Assembly: GCA_035369845.1 (NCBI GenBank)
Contig: DAOOVD010000006.1
Coordinates: 1 to 64,000 of the forward strand
Origin: DAOOVD01 sp035369845
GTDB taxonomy: Bacteria > Bacillota > Desulfotomaculia > Desulfotomaculales > Pelotomaculaceae
Direction: 5' to 3'
Length of the DNA stretch: 64,000 nucleotides
Positions 1 through 8,663 of the stretch are shown in pieces. The translations under genes were made by a program, and so were the position numbers. The notes under the pieces are model-generated. The model was not told the DNA's origin, did no database searches, and saw nothing but the letters and a program-made list of their open reading frames with translations. The stretch's first letter is position 1; each line of letters begins with the position of its first letter.

Positions 1-1
1 C

Positions 2-211
2 GAAGACGAGATGCTCGCCGACGTAGTGATTGCCGCCGACGGAGTGAATTCAATCGGTTTGTATACGGTCAAGGAAGGGGAGAGCGAAATAAGTTTTGAT
101 TACGCGGGCTGCCTGGAGTGCGGCACCTGCCGGGCCGTCTGCCCCAAAAAGGGCGCGATCGACTGGCGGTACCCCAGGGGCGGCTTCGGTATCAATTACA
201 GGTACGGGTGA
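2..211 (+). pseudogene. fixC-fixX deletion fusion (remnant)
   Basis: The frame is open at the window's left edge and ends at a TGA at 209. Its first 18 or so residues (ADVVIAADGVNS) read like the FAD-binding part of FixC, the electron-transfer flavoprotein-quinone oxidoreductase. From about GLYTV onward it reads like the C-terminal half of the ferredoxin-like FixX: CLECGTCRAVCP, then the hallmark tail YPRGGFGINYRYG. In normal genomes these are two adjacent genes. Here they are joined in frame with the end of fixC and the first half of FixX missing. Only one Cys-rich motif remains, so electron transfer is unlikely. A short frame follows (TTG at 234, stopping at 255) and looks like another stub. 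The family assignment is firm for the FixX tail and moderate for the FixC part. Confidence 0.7.
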
Positions 212-404
212 AAGGGAAGGTGGAACCTTGAAAAAGGTAAGGGAGGTGATTCTATAGGAATGCGGCAAATGAAGAACACCTAAATTTCCTGACAAATGGC
301 CGCGAGTATCCGTCAGGCGTTCCGTTACCCTTGAGGCAGAGGATGTTTGGCAACAGCGCTTGTTCCGCGACAAATCCAAATCTTGAGACAGGAGGTTTCT
401 TTAA

Positions 405-1187
405 ATGAGTGAAAGCTTTGTAGATCTTAAGGTTGAAGAAGGCATAGCCACCGTTACGATAAATCGCCCCAAAAGTCTCAACGCTTTAAGCGTGGAGGTG
501 CTGGAACAACTGGGACGGGTTATTAAAGATCTGGAAAAGGACGACAAAGTGAGAGCTGTTATTATCACCGGATCGGGAAGCAAGGCTTTTGTCGCCGGGG
601 CGGACATTGCGGCGATGGTGAGCATGACTGCTCAGGAGGCCAGGGATTACAGCATTTTCGCGCACAAAATATTTGAATCAATTGAACAACTGCCCAAACC
701 TGTAATTGCTGCCGTCAACGGTTATGCCCTGGGCGGGGGCAATGAACTGGCTATGGCGTGTGATATCCGCGTTGCTTCCAGCACCGCTAATTTCGGGCAG
801 CCGGAAATAACACTGGGTATCATTCCGGGGTTTGGAGGAACTCAACGCTTGTCGCGTCTGGTCGGAAAAGGGAAAGCCCTGGAGTTGATTTTGACTGGAA
901 AAATGATAGATGCCAAAACAGCCGAGTCAATCGGGCTGGTAAACGTTGTAGTGCCTCCGGAAACACTTCTGGAAACTGCAAAAGCAATTGCAGAAAAGAT
1001 TATTGCGTTCAGTCCCCTTGCAACAGCCTTCGCCAAGGAAGCGGTGAATCGCGGACTGGAGATGACGCTGGATCAGGGTTGCAAATATGAAATCGAACTC
1101 TGGACGGATTGCTTTACGACCGAAGACCAGGATATTGGCATGACAGCCTTCTTGAATAAACAAAAACCAACCTTTAAAGGTGTTTAA
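405..1187 (+). CDS. Enoyl-CoA hydratase (crotonase family)
   Basis: A 260-residue cytoplasmic enzyme expected to hydrate trans-2-enoyl-CoA to 3-hydroxyacyl-CoA. It has the full crotonase fold length. The oxyanion-hole segment is AFVAGADIAAM (about residues 64-74). Both catalytic glutamates of true hydratases appear to be present, in GGGNELAMACD (about 113) and GQPEITLGIIPG (about 133), with the FGGTQRL motif after them. The start is supported by an AGGAGGT ribosome site 7 bases upstream. It sits alone between a fix gene remnant and a transporter remnant, and may be what is left of a CoA-ester or carnitine-like catabolic operon. The natural substrate cannot be told from sequence. Confidence 0.9.
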   Translation: MSESFVDLKVEEGIATVTINRPKSLNALSVEVLEQLGRVIKDLEKDDKVRAVIITGSGSKAFVAGADIAAMVSMTAQEARDYSIFAHKIFESIEQLPKPVIAAVNGYALGGGNELAMACDIRVASSTANFGQPEITLGIIPGFGGTQRLSRLVGKGKALELILTGKMIDAKTAESIGLVNVVVPPETLLETAKAIAEKIIAFSPLATAFAKEAVNRGLEMTLDQGCKYEIELWTDCFTTEDQDIGMTAFLNKQKPTFKGV

Positions 1188-1399
1188 CTGTAAGACAACA
1201 GCGCCCTGTCGGAAGCCAGGCTTATAAAGAAGCAGCCGCAAGCCATTCCCACCGGCCACAGCATAGGCATGTTGGCGGCGGTTTTTTTGGACAGGCTGTA
1301 AACATCCTGCGCGTAGGGCACAAACTAAAGACCCCGGAATCCCATAACGGTTCCGTAAATCATAAACGCGCAAATTACCATTAGCCGGTAGTTCTTCAT
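1184..1399 (-). pseudogene. MFS transporter N-terminal fragment
   Basis: Reading the minus strand from an ATG at 1397-1399 gives a hydrophobic N-terminus (MKNYRLMVICAFMIYGTVMG), then an in-frame TAG where homologous transporters usually have a bulky residue. The frame then continues as FVPYAQDVYSLSKKTAANMP and a second hydrophobic stretch, ending at TAA (1184-1186). The pattern of a helix, a short periplasmic loop and a second helix resembles the first two membrane segments of a major facilitator transporter. Only about 70 codons remain and there is an internal stop, so it is not functional. Its 3' end overlaps the end of the enoyl-CoA hydratase gene. Confidence 0.55.
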
Positions 1400-1404
1400 T
1401 CATC

Positions 1405-1438
1405 AAAGAGCCCATTTATCAGGGCTTTTCTTCTTTTA
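1405..1438 (+). terminator. Rho-independent terminator
   Basis: Short stem GAGCCC / GGGCTT with loop ATTTATCA, followed by a T-rich tract (TTTTCTTCTTTT). It lies 218 bases after the enoyl-CoA hydratase stop and probably ends that transcript. The MFS fragment on the other strand starts just left of it. Confidence 0.6.
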
Positions 1439-1499
1439 TAAAATATTTTCGAGGTATTGACTCCAAAAAAGTTGGCAGGGTATAATAAAAAAAATTATA

Positions 1500-1575
1500 T
1501 ATAATCGATTATTTATTATCTTTTATTCGTTGGTTTCTGTTCCGGTCAAGCAGCTATATAGCTAATCAATTATTT
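1500..1575. promoter_or_regulatory. Candidate GntR operator (ATAATCGATTAT and variant)
   Basis: A perfect 12-base palindrome ATAATCGATTAT lies at 1501-1512. A related imperfect copy, TAATCAATTAT, lies at 1563-1573. Both are in the AT-rich region just upstream of the GntR-family gene. The same core, AATCGATTAT, recurs at 12961 between the E1-alpha and E1-beta genes of the 2-oxo-acid dehydrogenase operon. Position and symmetry suggest an autoregulatory binding site. This is inference. Confidence 0.5.
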
Positions 1576-1597
1576 GTCGTATTTAGGAGGCCGAAAA

Positions 1598-2293
1598 ATG
1601 AGTGAAAAGCAGCCAAAATGGAACGGTGTGCAAGAAAACGCCAGGTTTATTCACCGGAGGGTCTTGAGGCAGGATATAAAAAGTTACCTGCAAGAAGCTA
1701 TTTTGAATGGGGAACTGGAACCTGGAAAAAGGATTGTGGAAACAAAAATTGCAAAAGAACTGGGAGTATCGCAGGCTCCTGTCAGAGAAGCAATCAGGGA
1801 ACTGGAACTGATGGGACTGATTGAAAGCAAGCCGTTTCAAGGGGCATTTGTCAAAAAGTTGTCCAGACAGGACATTAGTGACGCGTATCAAGTCAGGGCT
1901 TATTTGGAGGGGCTGGCGGCAAGGGAAGCCGTGCCAAAGATTTCCGCCGAACAACTGCAGCACATGGAAGAACTGGTTCAGCAAATGAACAAAGCCGCCA
2001 GGCTGAAGAAAATGAAAGAATTTGTGGAACTGGATATAGCCTTTCACGGTCTGATCCTGGACATCGCCGGGAATAAACTCTTGAAAAAAATGTGGAAGAT
2101 GGTCCATTTGGGCCAGTGGACCTTTATTACCACCTCAATTTCCAAGCGCAGCCTGCCGGAACTGGCCCAAAGGCACGAGTTAATTCTGGACAGCTTTAAG
2201 AATAAAGATGCAAAACAGGCGGAAGCCCAGATGCAGCAGCATATTCAGGATTTACTTGAAGAAGTGCTGCAAAATTTTAGTGAAAGTTGGTAA
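1598..2293 (+). CDS. GntR-family transcriptional regulator (FCD/FadR type)
   Basis: About 231 residues. The N-terminal winged-helix domain (roughly residues 25-85) has the GntR pattern: ILNGELEPGKRIVETKIAKE, then GVSQAPVREAIRELELMGLI. The C-terminal half is the all-helical FCD ligand-binding domain, with the metal/ligand residues expected in DIAFHGLILDIAGN and a later RHELILD. I start at the ATG at 1598, which has AGGAGG 7 bases upstream; an upstream in-frame start lacks a site. FCD regulators usually respond to small carboxylates or CoA esters and often repress their own gene. The shared palindrome at 12961 suggests it also controls the dehydrogenase-complex operon. Confidence 0.9.
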   Translation: MSEKQPKWNGVQENARFIHRRVLRQDIKSYLQEAILNGELEPGKRIVETKIAKELGVSQAPVREAIRELELMGLIESKPFQGAFVKKLSRQDISDAYQVRAYLEGLAAREAVPKISAEQLQHMEELVQQMNKAARLKKMKEFVELDIAFHGLILDIAGNKLLKKMWKMVHLGQWTFITTSISKRSLPELAQRHELILDSFKNKDAKQAEAQMQQHIQDLLEEVLQNFSESW

Positions 2294-2710
2294 AGATCCG
2301 CCGAAGCGAGGTGATTGAATGGATTAATGATGCCTCAATAAGGTTTGAAAATTAAACGTTAAAAGGAGGCTGAGCAAAAAAATCCTGATATTGAGATGGC
2401 CCGACCAATCTAATACCAGGAAGACGAAAAAAATTATGAATATAACAGCGGCCGGCCCAACACATCTATGGCAGGCAATGATCTGACCGCCGGAATGAAT
2501 ACACCGGGCAAAATGTATCGGATTCCGGCAACAGGCAGGGCCAACCACTTGTTTTTATGTTACCAGAAAAAGATCTGAATATCCACTTCCAAAAAATTAT
2601 CAATCCCAAACCGGTTTTAAAACGAAAACCGGATTACAAGTGAATATCAACTGGATGGTACGCGTAAAAACGTATTCTTGTTTGTTATTCATATGATGGG
2701 AGGTTATCGA
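2294..2710 (+). other. Intergenic region, no convincing gene
   Basis: About 417 bases between the regulator and the dikinase gene. One forward frame (about 2360-2578) reads as plausible protein but is broken by an in-frame TAA near 2413 and matches nothing I recognise, so it may be decayed coding DNA. Near 2610 there is a small hairpin-forming run (AAACCGGTTT ... AAAACCGG). The AT-rich stretch before 2711 probably holds the promoter for the downstream cluster, but no clear -35/-10 pair stands out. Confidence 0.4.
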
Positions 2711-4393
2711 ATGGAAAACAAGGTATTGGCCAGTTTTTTGGGAGACCAGAGTTTTCCTGTTGAATGGGCCGGTGAGGAAGAAAAAAACCTTCACTGGTTT
2801 TACGACGATTTGCACTGCCCGCACCCGATCTCTCCGCTGTATGCCGACGCAGGCGGCTGGTGGGGACCTACCTGCGAGTACATGTACCGCAGGTTTGGAG
2901 CGCCGTTCGGCAGGGGGTGGATCGGCAAGGTAGTCAACGGGTACGTTTATACCGCCGTGTTGCCCAGAACTGACGCGGCAGAGGTGGAAAAGCTGGCTCA
3001 TTACTATTCCCGGGTCATGCCCATCTATGCGGAGAACTTCCTGAAGTGGTGGGAAGAACGGTATTTGCCCGAAATAATGAATAATGTAAAGTATCTTGAT
3101 AATTTCCCTTACGAAACCTCATCAATTCCAGAGTTGTTAATTCATATGGAAGATGCCCTTGATATCCAGGAACGCCACTTCAAAATCCACTGGATCTTAA
3201 ACCTGGCCCAGTTCCAGGCTTTTATCGAATTCCGGCAGGCTTACAGCGAAATTATCGGGGAAATCGACGAAGAAAACGTCGGTAAAATTCTGGTTTCAGA
3301 GAATGACCGCAACTGGGATTCTTTGAAAGCGCTCTGGGAGATGAAAGAGTTTATCAAACAAAGTAAATCTTTACGCGCTCTGTTCAAGGAAGACACACCC
3401 GGCATACTCTCCAAATTAGCTTCGGTCAAGGACGGAAAAGAGTTCCTGGAAAAAATGGCGGCTTATCAGGAGGAATACGGAAACAAAGCCATCTATACCC
3501 ATGAATATATTTACCCCACCTGGAGAGAGGACCCCACTCCCATTATTGAGTCCCTGAAAAACTATGTGGAAACTGACTACAATTTCTACGAGGCCCTTGG
3601 ACGGTGCAAAGAAGAGCGGGACAGGGCCATTGAAATCATGTTCAGCAAGGTGACCGGTGAAGAAGACAAGTCCAGGCTGAGCAAAGCTTTAGATCTTGCC
3701 CTTAAAATGGCTCCGCTGACCCCCGATCACCACTTTTATATCGACCAGGGCACATATGCCAGGATGCGCATGGTCTTTAAAGAGTTGGGCAAGGCCTTGA
3801 CTAAAGAAGGGATTCTAGGAGACGCAGAAGACATCTTCATGCTGAAGTATGAGGAGATCAGGGCCATTGCCGTGAATCCCGAAGCCTTTGACGTGAAGAC
3901 CCTGGTGAAACTGCGAAGAGACGCCATGGAAAAGGCCAAACAAATCAAGCCCAGGGAATGGGTCGGAACGGTTTCGGAGTGGTCCCTGTACCAGGAGCCT
4001 TACAAGAGCCTCTGGGGATGGCCGCAAAAGTTTGAAGCCGAACAGGCTGCTGACAAGGAAAAACCAAGCAAGGAAATTCTCAAGGGGCTGCCGGCTTCTC
4101 CAGGCGTCGTGGAGGGAATTGCCAGGTTTGTCACCTCTCCCGCTGAGTTCGACAGCGTCCAAAAAGGGGACATCCTGGTTTGTAAAATGACCAACCCGGC
4201 CTGGGTGGTCTGTTTCACGAAGATCGCCGGCCTGGTTACGGATACAGGCGGAGCCCTTTCACACCCCGCTGTTGTTTCAAGGGAATTCGGCATTCCCTGC
4301 GTGGTCGGCACCAGGATCGCCACCAGCGCCATCAGGAGCGGTATGCGGGTGCGGGTAAACGGCAGTGAGGGAACTGTTGAGATTTTAAGCTGA
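2711..4393 (+). CDS. PEP-utilising-enzyme-like protein, phenylphosphate synthase alpha-like
   Basis: 560 residues from an ATG with GGGAGG 7 bases upstream; a start at 2678 is possible but lacks a site. The last 90 or so residues are the mobile swivelling domain of PEP synthase and related dikinases. They begin at GLPASPGVVEGIARF and contain the phosphorylatable histidine in TDTGGALSHPAVVSREFGIP (His about 518). The long N-terminal part (1-430) is not the usual PEP-binding barrel. It looks like the substrate domain of phenylphosphate synthase alpha or rifampicin phosphotransferase. The ATP-binding domain is encoded by the next gene. Together they would transfer a phosphate from ATP, through the histidine, to a hydroxyl or enol substrate. 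Substrate unknown; a role in activating a catabolic compound is inferred. Confidence 0.75.
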   Translation: MENKVLASFLGDQSFPVEWAGEEEKNLHWFYDDLHCPHPISPLYADAGGWWGPTCEYMYRRFGAPFGRGWIGKVVNGYVYTAVLPRTDAAEVEKLAHYYSRVMPIYAENFLKWWEERYLPEIMNNVKYLDNFPYETSSIPELLIHMEDALDIQERHFKIHWILNLAQFQAFIEFRQAYSEIIGEIDEENVGKILVSENDRNWDSLKALWEMKEFIKQSKSLRALFKEDTPGILSKLASVKDGKEFLEKMAAYQEEYGNKAIYTHEYIYPTWREDPTPIIESLKNYVETDYNFYEALGRCKEERDRAIEIMFSKVTGEEDKSRLSKALDLALKMAPLTPDHHFYIDQGTYARMRMVFKELGKALTKEGILGDAEDIFMLKYEEIRAIAVNPEAFDVKTLVKLRRDAMEKAKQIKPREWVGTVSEWSLYQEPYKSLWGWPQKFEAEQAADKEKPSKEILKGLPASPGVVEGIARFVTSPAEFDSVQKGDILVCKMTNPAWVVCFTKIAGLVTDTGGALSHPAVVSREFGIPCVVGTRIATSAIRSGMRVRVNGSEGTVEILS

Positions 4394-4486
4394 CCGGCCT
4401 TGCCTTTCGAAAGCCTTGTGAGCCGGGTGGTGTGTTATAAAGGTCTAACGCCGCCCGGCCTTCAGTAAATCCGGGGGATGAATGTA

Positions 4487-5443
4487 ATGACGGTTGCCTT
4501 TTTTGGACAACTTGAAAAGAAAATGGTGGAAATGGCCGGAGGAAAAGGGGCAAGCCTGAACGACATGGTTGCCGCCGGTTTTCCTGTGCCGGAGGGGTAT
4601 GTGGTTTGCGCGGATACTTTCAGAGAATTAATCAAAGAAAAAAAGTTGTTCCCCAAGATTTCAGCCCTGCTCGAGAAAACCGATTTAGACAGCCCGTCCG
4701 GCTTGGAAAACTGTTCAGGACAGATTAAACAGATGATCATGGAGGCTGAAATGCCGGCCGTCCTCCGGGAAGAAATTATCAAGGCGTATAAACTCCTTTG
4801 CCGGGAGGCCGGCGTATTGCCTGTGGCGGTGAGGTCCAGTTCCACTGCCGAGGATTTGGATGACGCCAGCTTTGCCGGGCAACAGGAAACGTTTCTCTAT
4901 GTGATCGGGGAAGATGAGCTTATCCGCAAAGTGAAAGGGTGCTGGGCTTCCCTATATAATTCCCGGGCCATCTTTTACCGGCGGGGAAAAGGATTTAGCG
5001 AGGAAAATGTCTCCATAGCCGTCGTGGTCCAGCGGATGATTGATTCCGAAAAAGCCGGAGTGATGTTTACCGTCAATCCCATTACCAAACAAAAAGATTC
5101 CGTGGTTATCGAAGCCGTCTGGGGATTGGGCGAGGGCGCGGTTTCCGGGTTGGTGACTCCGGACAGTTATGTAGTGCGCAAAAACAGCTTTGAAATGGAA
5201 ATGGAGTATATTTCAACAAAAGAAATAATGATCGTTCGAAGCGACTCAAAGGGGGGGGTACAGGAAAAAACGGTGCCTCCGGATCTGGAAAATGCAAAAG
5301 TCCTGACCGGTGAGGAAATCAGAACGCTGGTGGAATACGGCCAAAAACTGGAAGATTATTTCGGCAAGCCGCAGGACGTGGAGTGGGCGGTTGAAGATGG
5401 AAAAGTTTATTTATTGCAAAGTCGGCCGGTTACCACTCTTTAA
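4487..5443 (+). CDS. PEP synthase N-terminal ATP-grasp domain protein, phenylphosphate synthase beta-like
   Basis: 318 residues, matching only the ATP-binding domain of PEP synthase/PPDK. It shows the family signature LPVAVRSSSTAEDLDDASF (about 111-129), the later VVVQRMIDSEKAGVMFTVNP segment, and the closing DVEWAVEDGKVYLLQSRP. There is no histidine domain, so it must work with another protein, and the preceding gene supplies exactly that part. The gene order (histidine protein first, ATP-binding protein second) is the one known for phenylphosphate synthase subunits. I prefer the ATG at 4487, 9 bases after GGGGG, over 4478, which abuts it. An inverted repeat (GCCGGGTGG / CCGCCCGGC) lies at 4430-4460 between the two genes. 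Confidence 0.8.
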   Translation: MTVAFFGQLEKKMVEMAGGKGASLNDMVAAGFPVPEGYVVCADTFRELIKEKKLFPKISALLEKTDLDSPSGLENCSGQIKQMIMEAEMPAVLREEIIKAYKLLCREAGVLPVAVRSSSTAEDLDDASFAGQQETFLYVIGEDELIRKVKGCWASLYNSRAIFYRRGKGFSEENVSIAVVVQRMIDSEKAGVMFTVNPITKQKDSVVIEAVWGLGEGAVSGLVTPDSYVVRKNSFEMEMEYISTKEIMIVRSDSKGGVQEKTVPPDLENAKVLTGEEIRTLVEYGQKLEDYFGKPQDVEWAVEDGKVYLLQSRPVTTL

Positions 5444-5463
5444 TGAGATAGAGGAGTGAAAGA

Positions 5464-7368
5464 ATGGCAATTCGCAGCGGATACTGGCTAAAGCTCCTGG
5501 ATATAGACCTGAGCGCCGGCAAAATTGAGAAAAAACCCATTCCAGAAGAAGTTGCCGAAAAAATGATCGGCGGCAGGGGATTCGTGTCCTGGTTTCACTA
5601 TTTCAACATTGACCCTGAAGCTGACCCCCTGGGGCCGGAGAACGCTTTGATTTTTGCCACCGGTCCGCTTACCGGGACGCTGGCGCCTGCTTCAGGCAGG
5701 TTTGTAGTGGGCGGGAAATCCCCTTTAACAGGCATTATGGGTGACGCCAACTGCGGCGGCCAGTGGGGTCCCGAGCTCAAATTCGCCGGCTATGATGTGC
5801 TCATTGTCAGGGGGCGGGCCGGGCGTCCGGCGGTTATAAAGATCGCCGACGACGATGTTGAGATAGAGCCGGCAGAAGCTCTATGGGGAAAGAATACTGA
5901 AGAAACCGAAGTTTTGTTAAGAGAAAAATATAATGACGATTCTTTTCAGGTGGCCTGCATAGGCGTGGCCGGTGAAAACCTGGTACGGTTCGCCGGCATC
6001 GTGTGCAATTCGGAGCATTTGGCCGCCCGGACGGGAATGGGCGCCGTGATGGGCTCCAAGAACCTGAAAGCCATAGCGGTAAAAGGAACAAAGAGCATCC
6101 CGCTGTACGATCATCAGGAGTTCAAAAAGCTCCGGGACGAACTGTGGGGCATCGTCACCGGCGACAGCAGAAGCGGAGAGCACCTGCCGCAATACGGAAC
6201 CACCAGTCTGGTGGATCTGCATAACTCCCTGGGCGGACTGTGCACCAGAAACTGGCAGGGAGCTTATTTTGAAGATTACCGGATGATCAACGGAGATACC
6301 TTGAACGAAAAATATTTGATCAACACCACTGCCTGCTTCAACTGTCCGTCCAGGTGCGATCGTTACTCTTACGTCTCGGAAGGCGAGTTCAAAGGCACGT
6401 ATGTCGGCGGGCCGGAATACTATACGATTCTTTCCTTCGGCAGCAAGCTGGGCAACAATAACCTGGCCTCCATCCTGAAAGCGAACCAGCTCTGCAACCG
6501 GTACGGCCTGGATACGGGCACCACAGGCGGCATGATCGCCTTTGCCATGGAGTGTTACGAAAAAGGGCTCGTCACCAAAGAGGACGCCGACGGTCTGGAA
6601 CTGAACTGGGGCAACTACCATGCCGTGCTGGAACTAATCCATAATATAGCCGACAGGAAAGGATTCGGCAACATACTGGCCCAGGGTATGGTGAGGGCTG
6701 TCGGGAGTATCGGCAAGGGCGCCGAAAAGTACGCCATCCACATCAAAGGGATGGATCCTCCCACCCTGGACCCCAGGGCGTTGAAAGTTTACAATTTCCG
6801 CTATGCCATAGCTTCCAGGGGAGGCGATCACTTGAGGATTTCCGCCCACGGCGCCTATGAGCTGGATAAAATGCCTGTTGAGGAGGCGGCGGCAAAATTA
6901 AAGTTCTGGCAAAACATTGTCACTGTTCCCGATTTGATCGGTGTCTGCAAATTCCCCTATACCTTCTATTCGGAGACCCCCGAAGTCACTTTCAAAAAGG
7001 TGCTGGATTTGGTGCCCGGGTTAATCCGGGCGGCAACGGGAATGGAAATGAACGGGGACAAGCTGATGCGGGCTTCCGAACGGACGGATTTGCTGGAGCG
7101 TTCGTTAAACATCCGGTACGGCCTCAAACCTGCCGACGACGTGTTGCCGGACCGGTTTCTGAAAGAGCCTCTTCCGGCGGGGCCGAAGAAGGGTGCGGTT
7201 TACGATATCTTCGACGACCTGAAAAAGGCTTATTACAAGTGCGCGAAATGGGATCCGGAGACCGGCGTTCCCGAAGAAGTGTCCTACCGCGAGCTGGAAC
7301 TGGGGGACGTGGCCCGGGACTTGAAAAAAAGGGGATATCTTCCCGCGGGTAAGGGGGAGATTCAATGA
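5464..7368 (+). CDS. Tungsten-dependent aldehyde:ferredoxin oxidoreductase family protein
   Basis: 634 residues, the full length of the AOR family. The N-terminal domain carries the tungstopterin contacts (IGGRGFVSW, GPLTG, SGRFVVGGKSPLTG). The cluster ligands are C291, C294 and C298 in CFNCPSRC and C495 in LIGVCKF. This spacing is nearly the same as in the well-studied archaeal enzyme. It would oxidise an aldehyde to an acid with ferredoxin, or reduce a carboxyl/aromatic compound as BamB-type members do. The ATG has GAGGAG upstream. It overlaps the ferredoxin gene by four bases (ATGA), so the two are translationally coupled. A MoaD-like gene for cofactor synthesis lies downstream. The exact substrate is not visible. 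Confidence 0.9.
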   Translation: MAIRSGYWLKLLDIDLSAGKIEKKPIPEEVAEKMIGGRGFVSWFHYFNIDPEADPLGPENALIFATGPLTGTLAPASGRFVVGGKSPLTGIMGDANCGGQWGPELKFAGYDVLIVRGRAGRPAVIKIADDDVEIEPAEALWGKNTEETEVLLREKYNDDSFQVACIGVAGENLVRFAGIVCNSEHLAARTGMGAVMGSKNLKAIAVKGTKSIPLYDHQEFKKLRDELWGIVTGDSRSGEHLPQYGTTSLVDLHNSLGGLCTRNWQGAYFEDYRMINGDTLNEKYLINTTACFNCPSRCDRYSYVSEGEFKGTYVGGPEYYTILSFGSKLGNNNLASILKANQLCNRYGLDTGTTGGMIAFAMECYEKGLVTKEDADGLELNWGNYHAVLELIHNIADRKGFGNILAQGMVRAVGSIGKGAEKYAIHIKGMDPPTLDPRALKVYNFRYAIASRGGDHLRISAHGAYELDKMPVEEAAAKLKFWQNIVTVPDLIGVCKFPYTFYSETPEVTFKKVLDLVPGLIRAATGMEMNGDKLMRASERTDLLERSLNIRYGLKPADDVLPDRFLKEPLPAGPKKGAVYDIFDDLKKAYYKCAKWDPETGVPEEVSYRELELGDVARDLKKRGYLPAGKGEIQ

Positions 7369-7748
7369 AATTGTCTTTCAATAAAGCGGTCTGTTCGGGA
7401 TGCAGGGTCTGTGAAATGATTTGCGCTTATGTTCATTTTCAGGCAAACAACCCCAGAAAAGCCGCCATCAGGATTAAAAACTCGGAAACCCGCGGACGTT
7501 ATGCGGCTTATTACTGCAACCAGTGCGGGGCCTGTATGGAGGCCTGCCCCGCCGGGGCGATTCACGAAGAAAACGGGGTATATAGAATTGATCGCGACTT
7601 GTGTGCCGGCTGCCATGCCTGTGTAGGGGCCTGCAGCCGGGGGCTCATGTATACCGCCGGTGATGAAGATATCCCCGTAAAGTGCGACCTGTGCGGCGAA
7701 TGTGCCCGGGAATGTCCTTCTAAGGCGTTGACGCTGGAACAAGTGTGA
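7365..7748 (+). CDS. Polyferredoxin-like 4Fe-4S protein
   Basis: A 127-residue iron-sulfur protein with four cysteine clusters: CSGCRVCEMIC near the start, CNQCGACMEACP in the middle, CAGCHACVGACS, and CDLCGECARECP at the end. This predicts three or four [4Fe-4S] centres. The size and arrangement resemble the electron-transfer subunits (HycB/BamC-like) that accompany AOR-family enzymes. It has no signal peptide and should act in the cytoplasm. Its start overlaps the AOR stop codon, so it is very probably the direct electron partner of that enzyme. Confidence 0.9.
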   Translation: MKLSFNKAVCSGCRVCEMICAYVHFQANNPRKAAIRIKNSETRGRYAAYYCNQCGACMEACPAGAIHEENGVYRIDRDLCAGCHACVGACSRGLMYTAGDEDIPVKCDLCGECARECPSKALTLEQV

Positions 7749-7765
7749 TGGAGAGGTGTGGCTGA

Positions 7766-8647
7766 TTGCATCGACGTGTTGTTGAAATGCGGGCGGATAT
7801 TGCCCGGATCAGGATTGACGTGTACAGCGAAAACCCGGCGCAAGGTTTTCTCCAGGATATGGAATTTTTTAATTACCGGCTGGCAGGCGTGGAATTGTTG
7901 GAGGAGCAGACCAGAGAAAAACCTGACTTGATCTGGAACCGGGACAAAGAGAATAAAACCGTAAGCTACCGGGGCGGACAGGTTGTTCTTGAAGGTCCGT
8001 GGTATGAAGGGGAGGTTCAGAAGCTGCTGGTTTCCTTGCTGGCCAGGCGGATGCTTGAAAAAGGGCTGTATCTCTTTCATGCCTCAGCCGTTTTTTACAA
8101 GGGCAAGGCCGTTATGTTTCTGGGCGGTGAAGGCAACTCCGGGAAAACTATGGCGCAGATCGAAGCCTGCAAGCGGGGCGGTAAAATTATTTCCACGGAA
8201 ACCATCGTCGCCGACCGGGACGGGAACGTCATCATGGGTTCAAAGAACGTGTTTTTAAGGAAGAGGGCCAGGGGGACCGAGCGGATCGACAAGCCGAATC
8301 AGGACGAAGGAGTCGCCAAGTTTTTCGACAAGACTCCCGAATTTGAGATTTACAATGAAAAATCCAATATTGACCTGGTGGTTGTTCCCGACATCGACGG
8401 CAACTACTCCACCCTGGCGGGGCCGATGTCGGATTTTGAAAAGCAGTACCAGACTTTCCACTGCCTGTGCGATTATTTCGGGATGCACCTGCTGCTGGCT
8501 CCCGGGTTGCCGATGCCCTTGTTTGACACGGAAGAACTGCGGCTGAAGAGGGCTGGGTTCATCTCGGACTTTGCCCAAAGACCGTATTACTTTATCAGGG
8601 GTAGGAATCCCCAAGTCATCATTGATGAATTGGACCGGATTATCTAG
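7766..8647 (+). CDS. HPr-kinase/PEP-carboxykinase-like P-loop protein
   Basis: 293 residues from a TTG start preceded by GAGAGGTG 7 bases upstream; an internal ATG at 7787 is an alternative. The centre has a HASAVFYKGKAVMFLGGEGNSGKT segment, with the Walker A at GGEGNSGKT. This layout (a conserved His, then a strand, then a P-loop) is typical of the HPr serine kinase/carboxykinase fold. It lacks the N-terminal domain of true HPr kinase and no HPr gene is nearby. Similar stand-alone proteins are of unknown role. Within this operon it may phosphorylate a metabolite or regulate a partner enzyme. That is speculation; the fold call is moderate to good. Confidence 0.65.
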   Translation: MHRRVVEMRADIARIRIDVYSENPAQGFLQDMEFFNYRLAGVELLEEQTREKPDLIWNRDKENKTVSYRGGQVVLEGPWYEGEVQKLLVSLLARRMLEKGLYLFHASAVFYKGKAVMFLGGEGNSGKTMAQIEACKRGGKIISTETIVADRDGNVIMGSKNVFLRKRARGTERIDKPNQDEGVAKFFDKTPEFEIYNEKSNIDLVVVPDIDGNYSTLAGPMSDFEKQYQTFHCLCDYFGMHLLLAPGLPMPLFDTEELRLKRAGFISDFAQRPYYFIRGRNPQVIIDELDRII

Positions 8648-8663
8648 CTGGAGGGAATTTGTT

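Noticed and set aside
2360..2578. Possible small protein in the gap before the dikinase gene
   Set aside because: The frame has an internal stop near 2413 and no similarity I recognise; only noted as possible decayed coding DNA.
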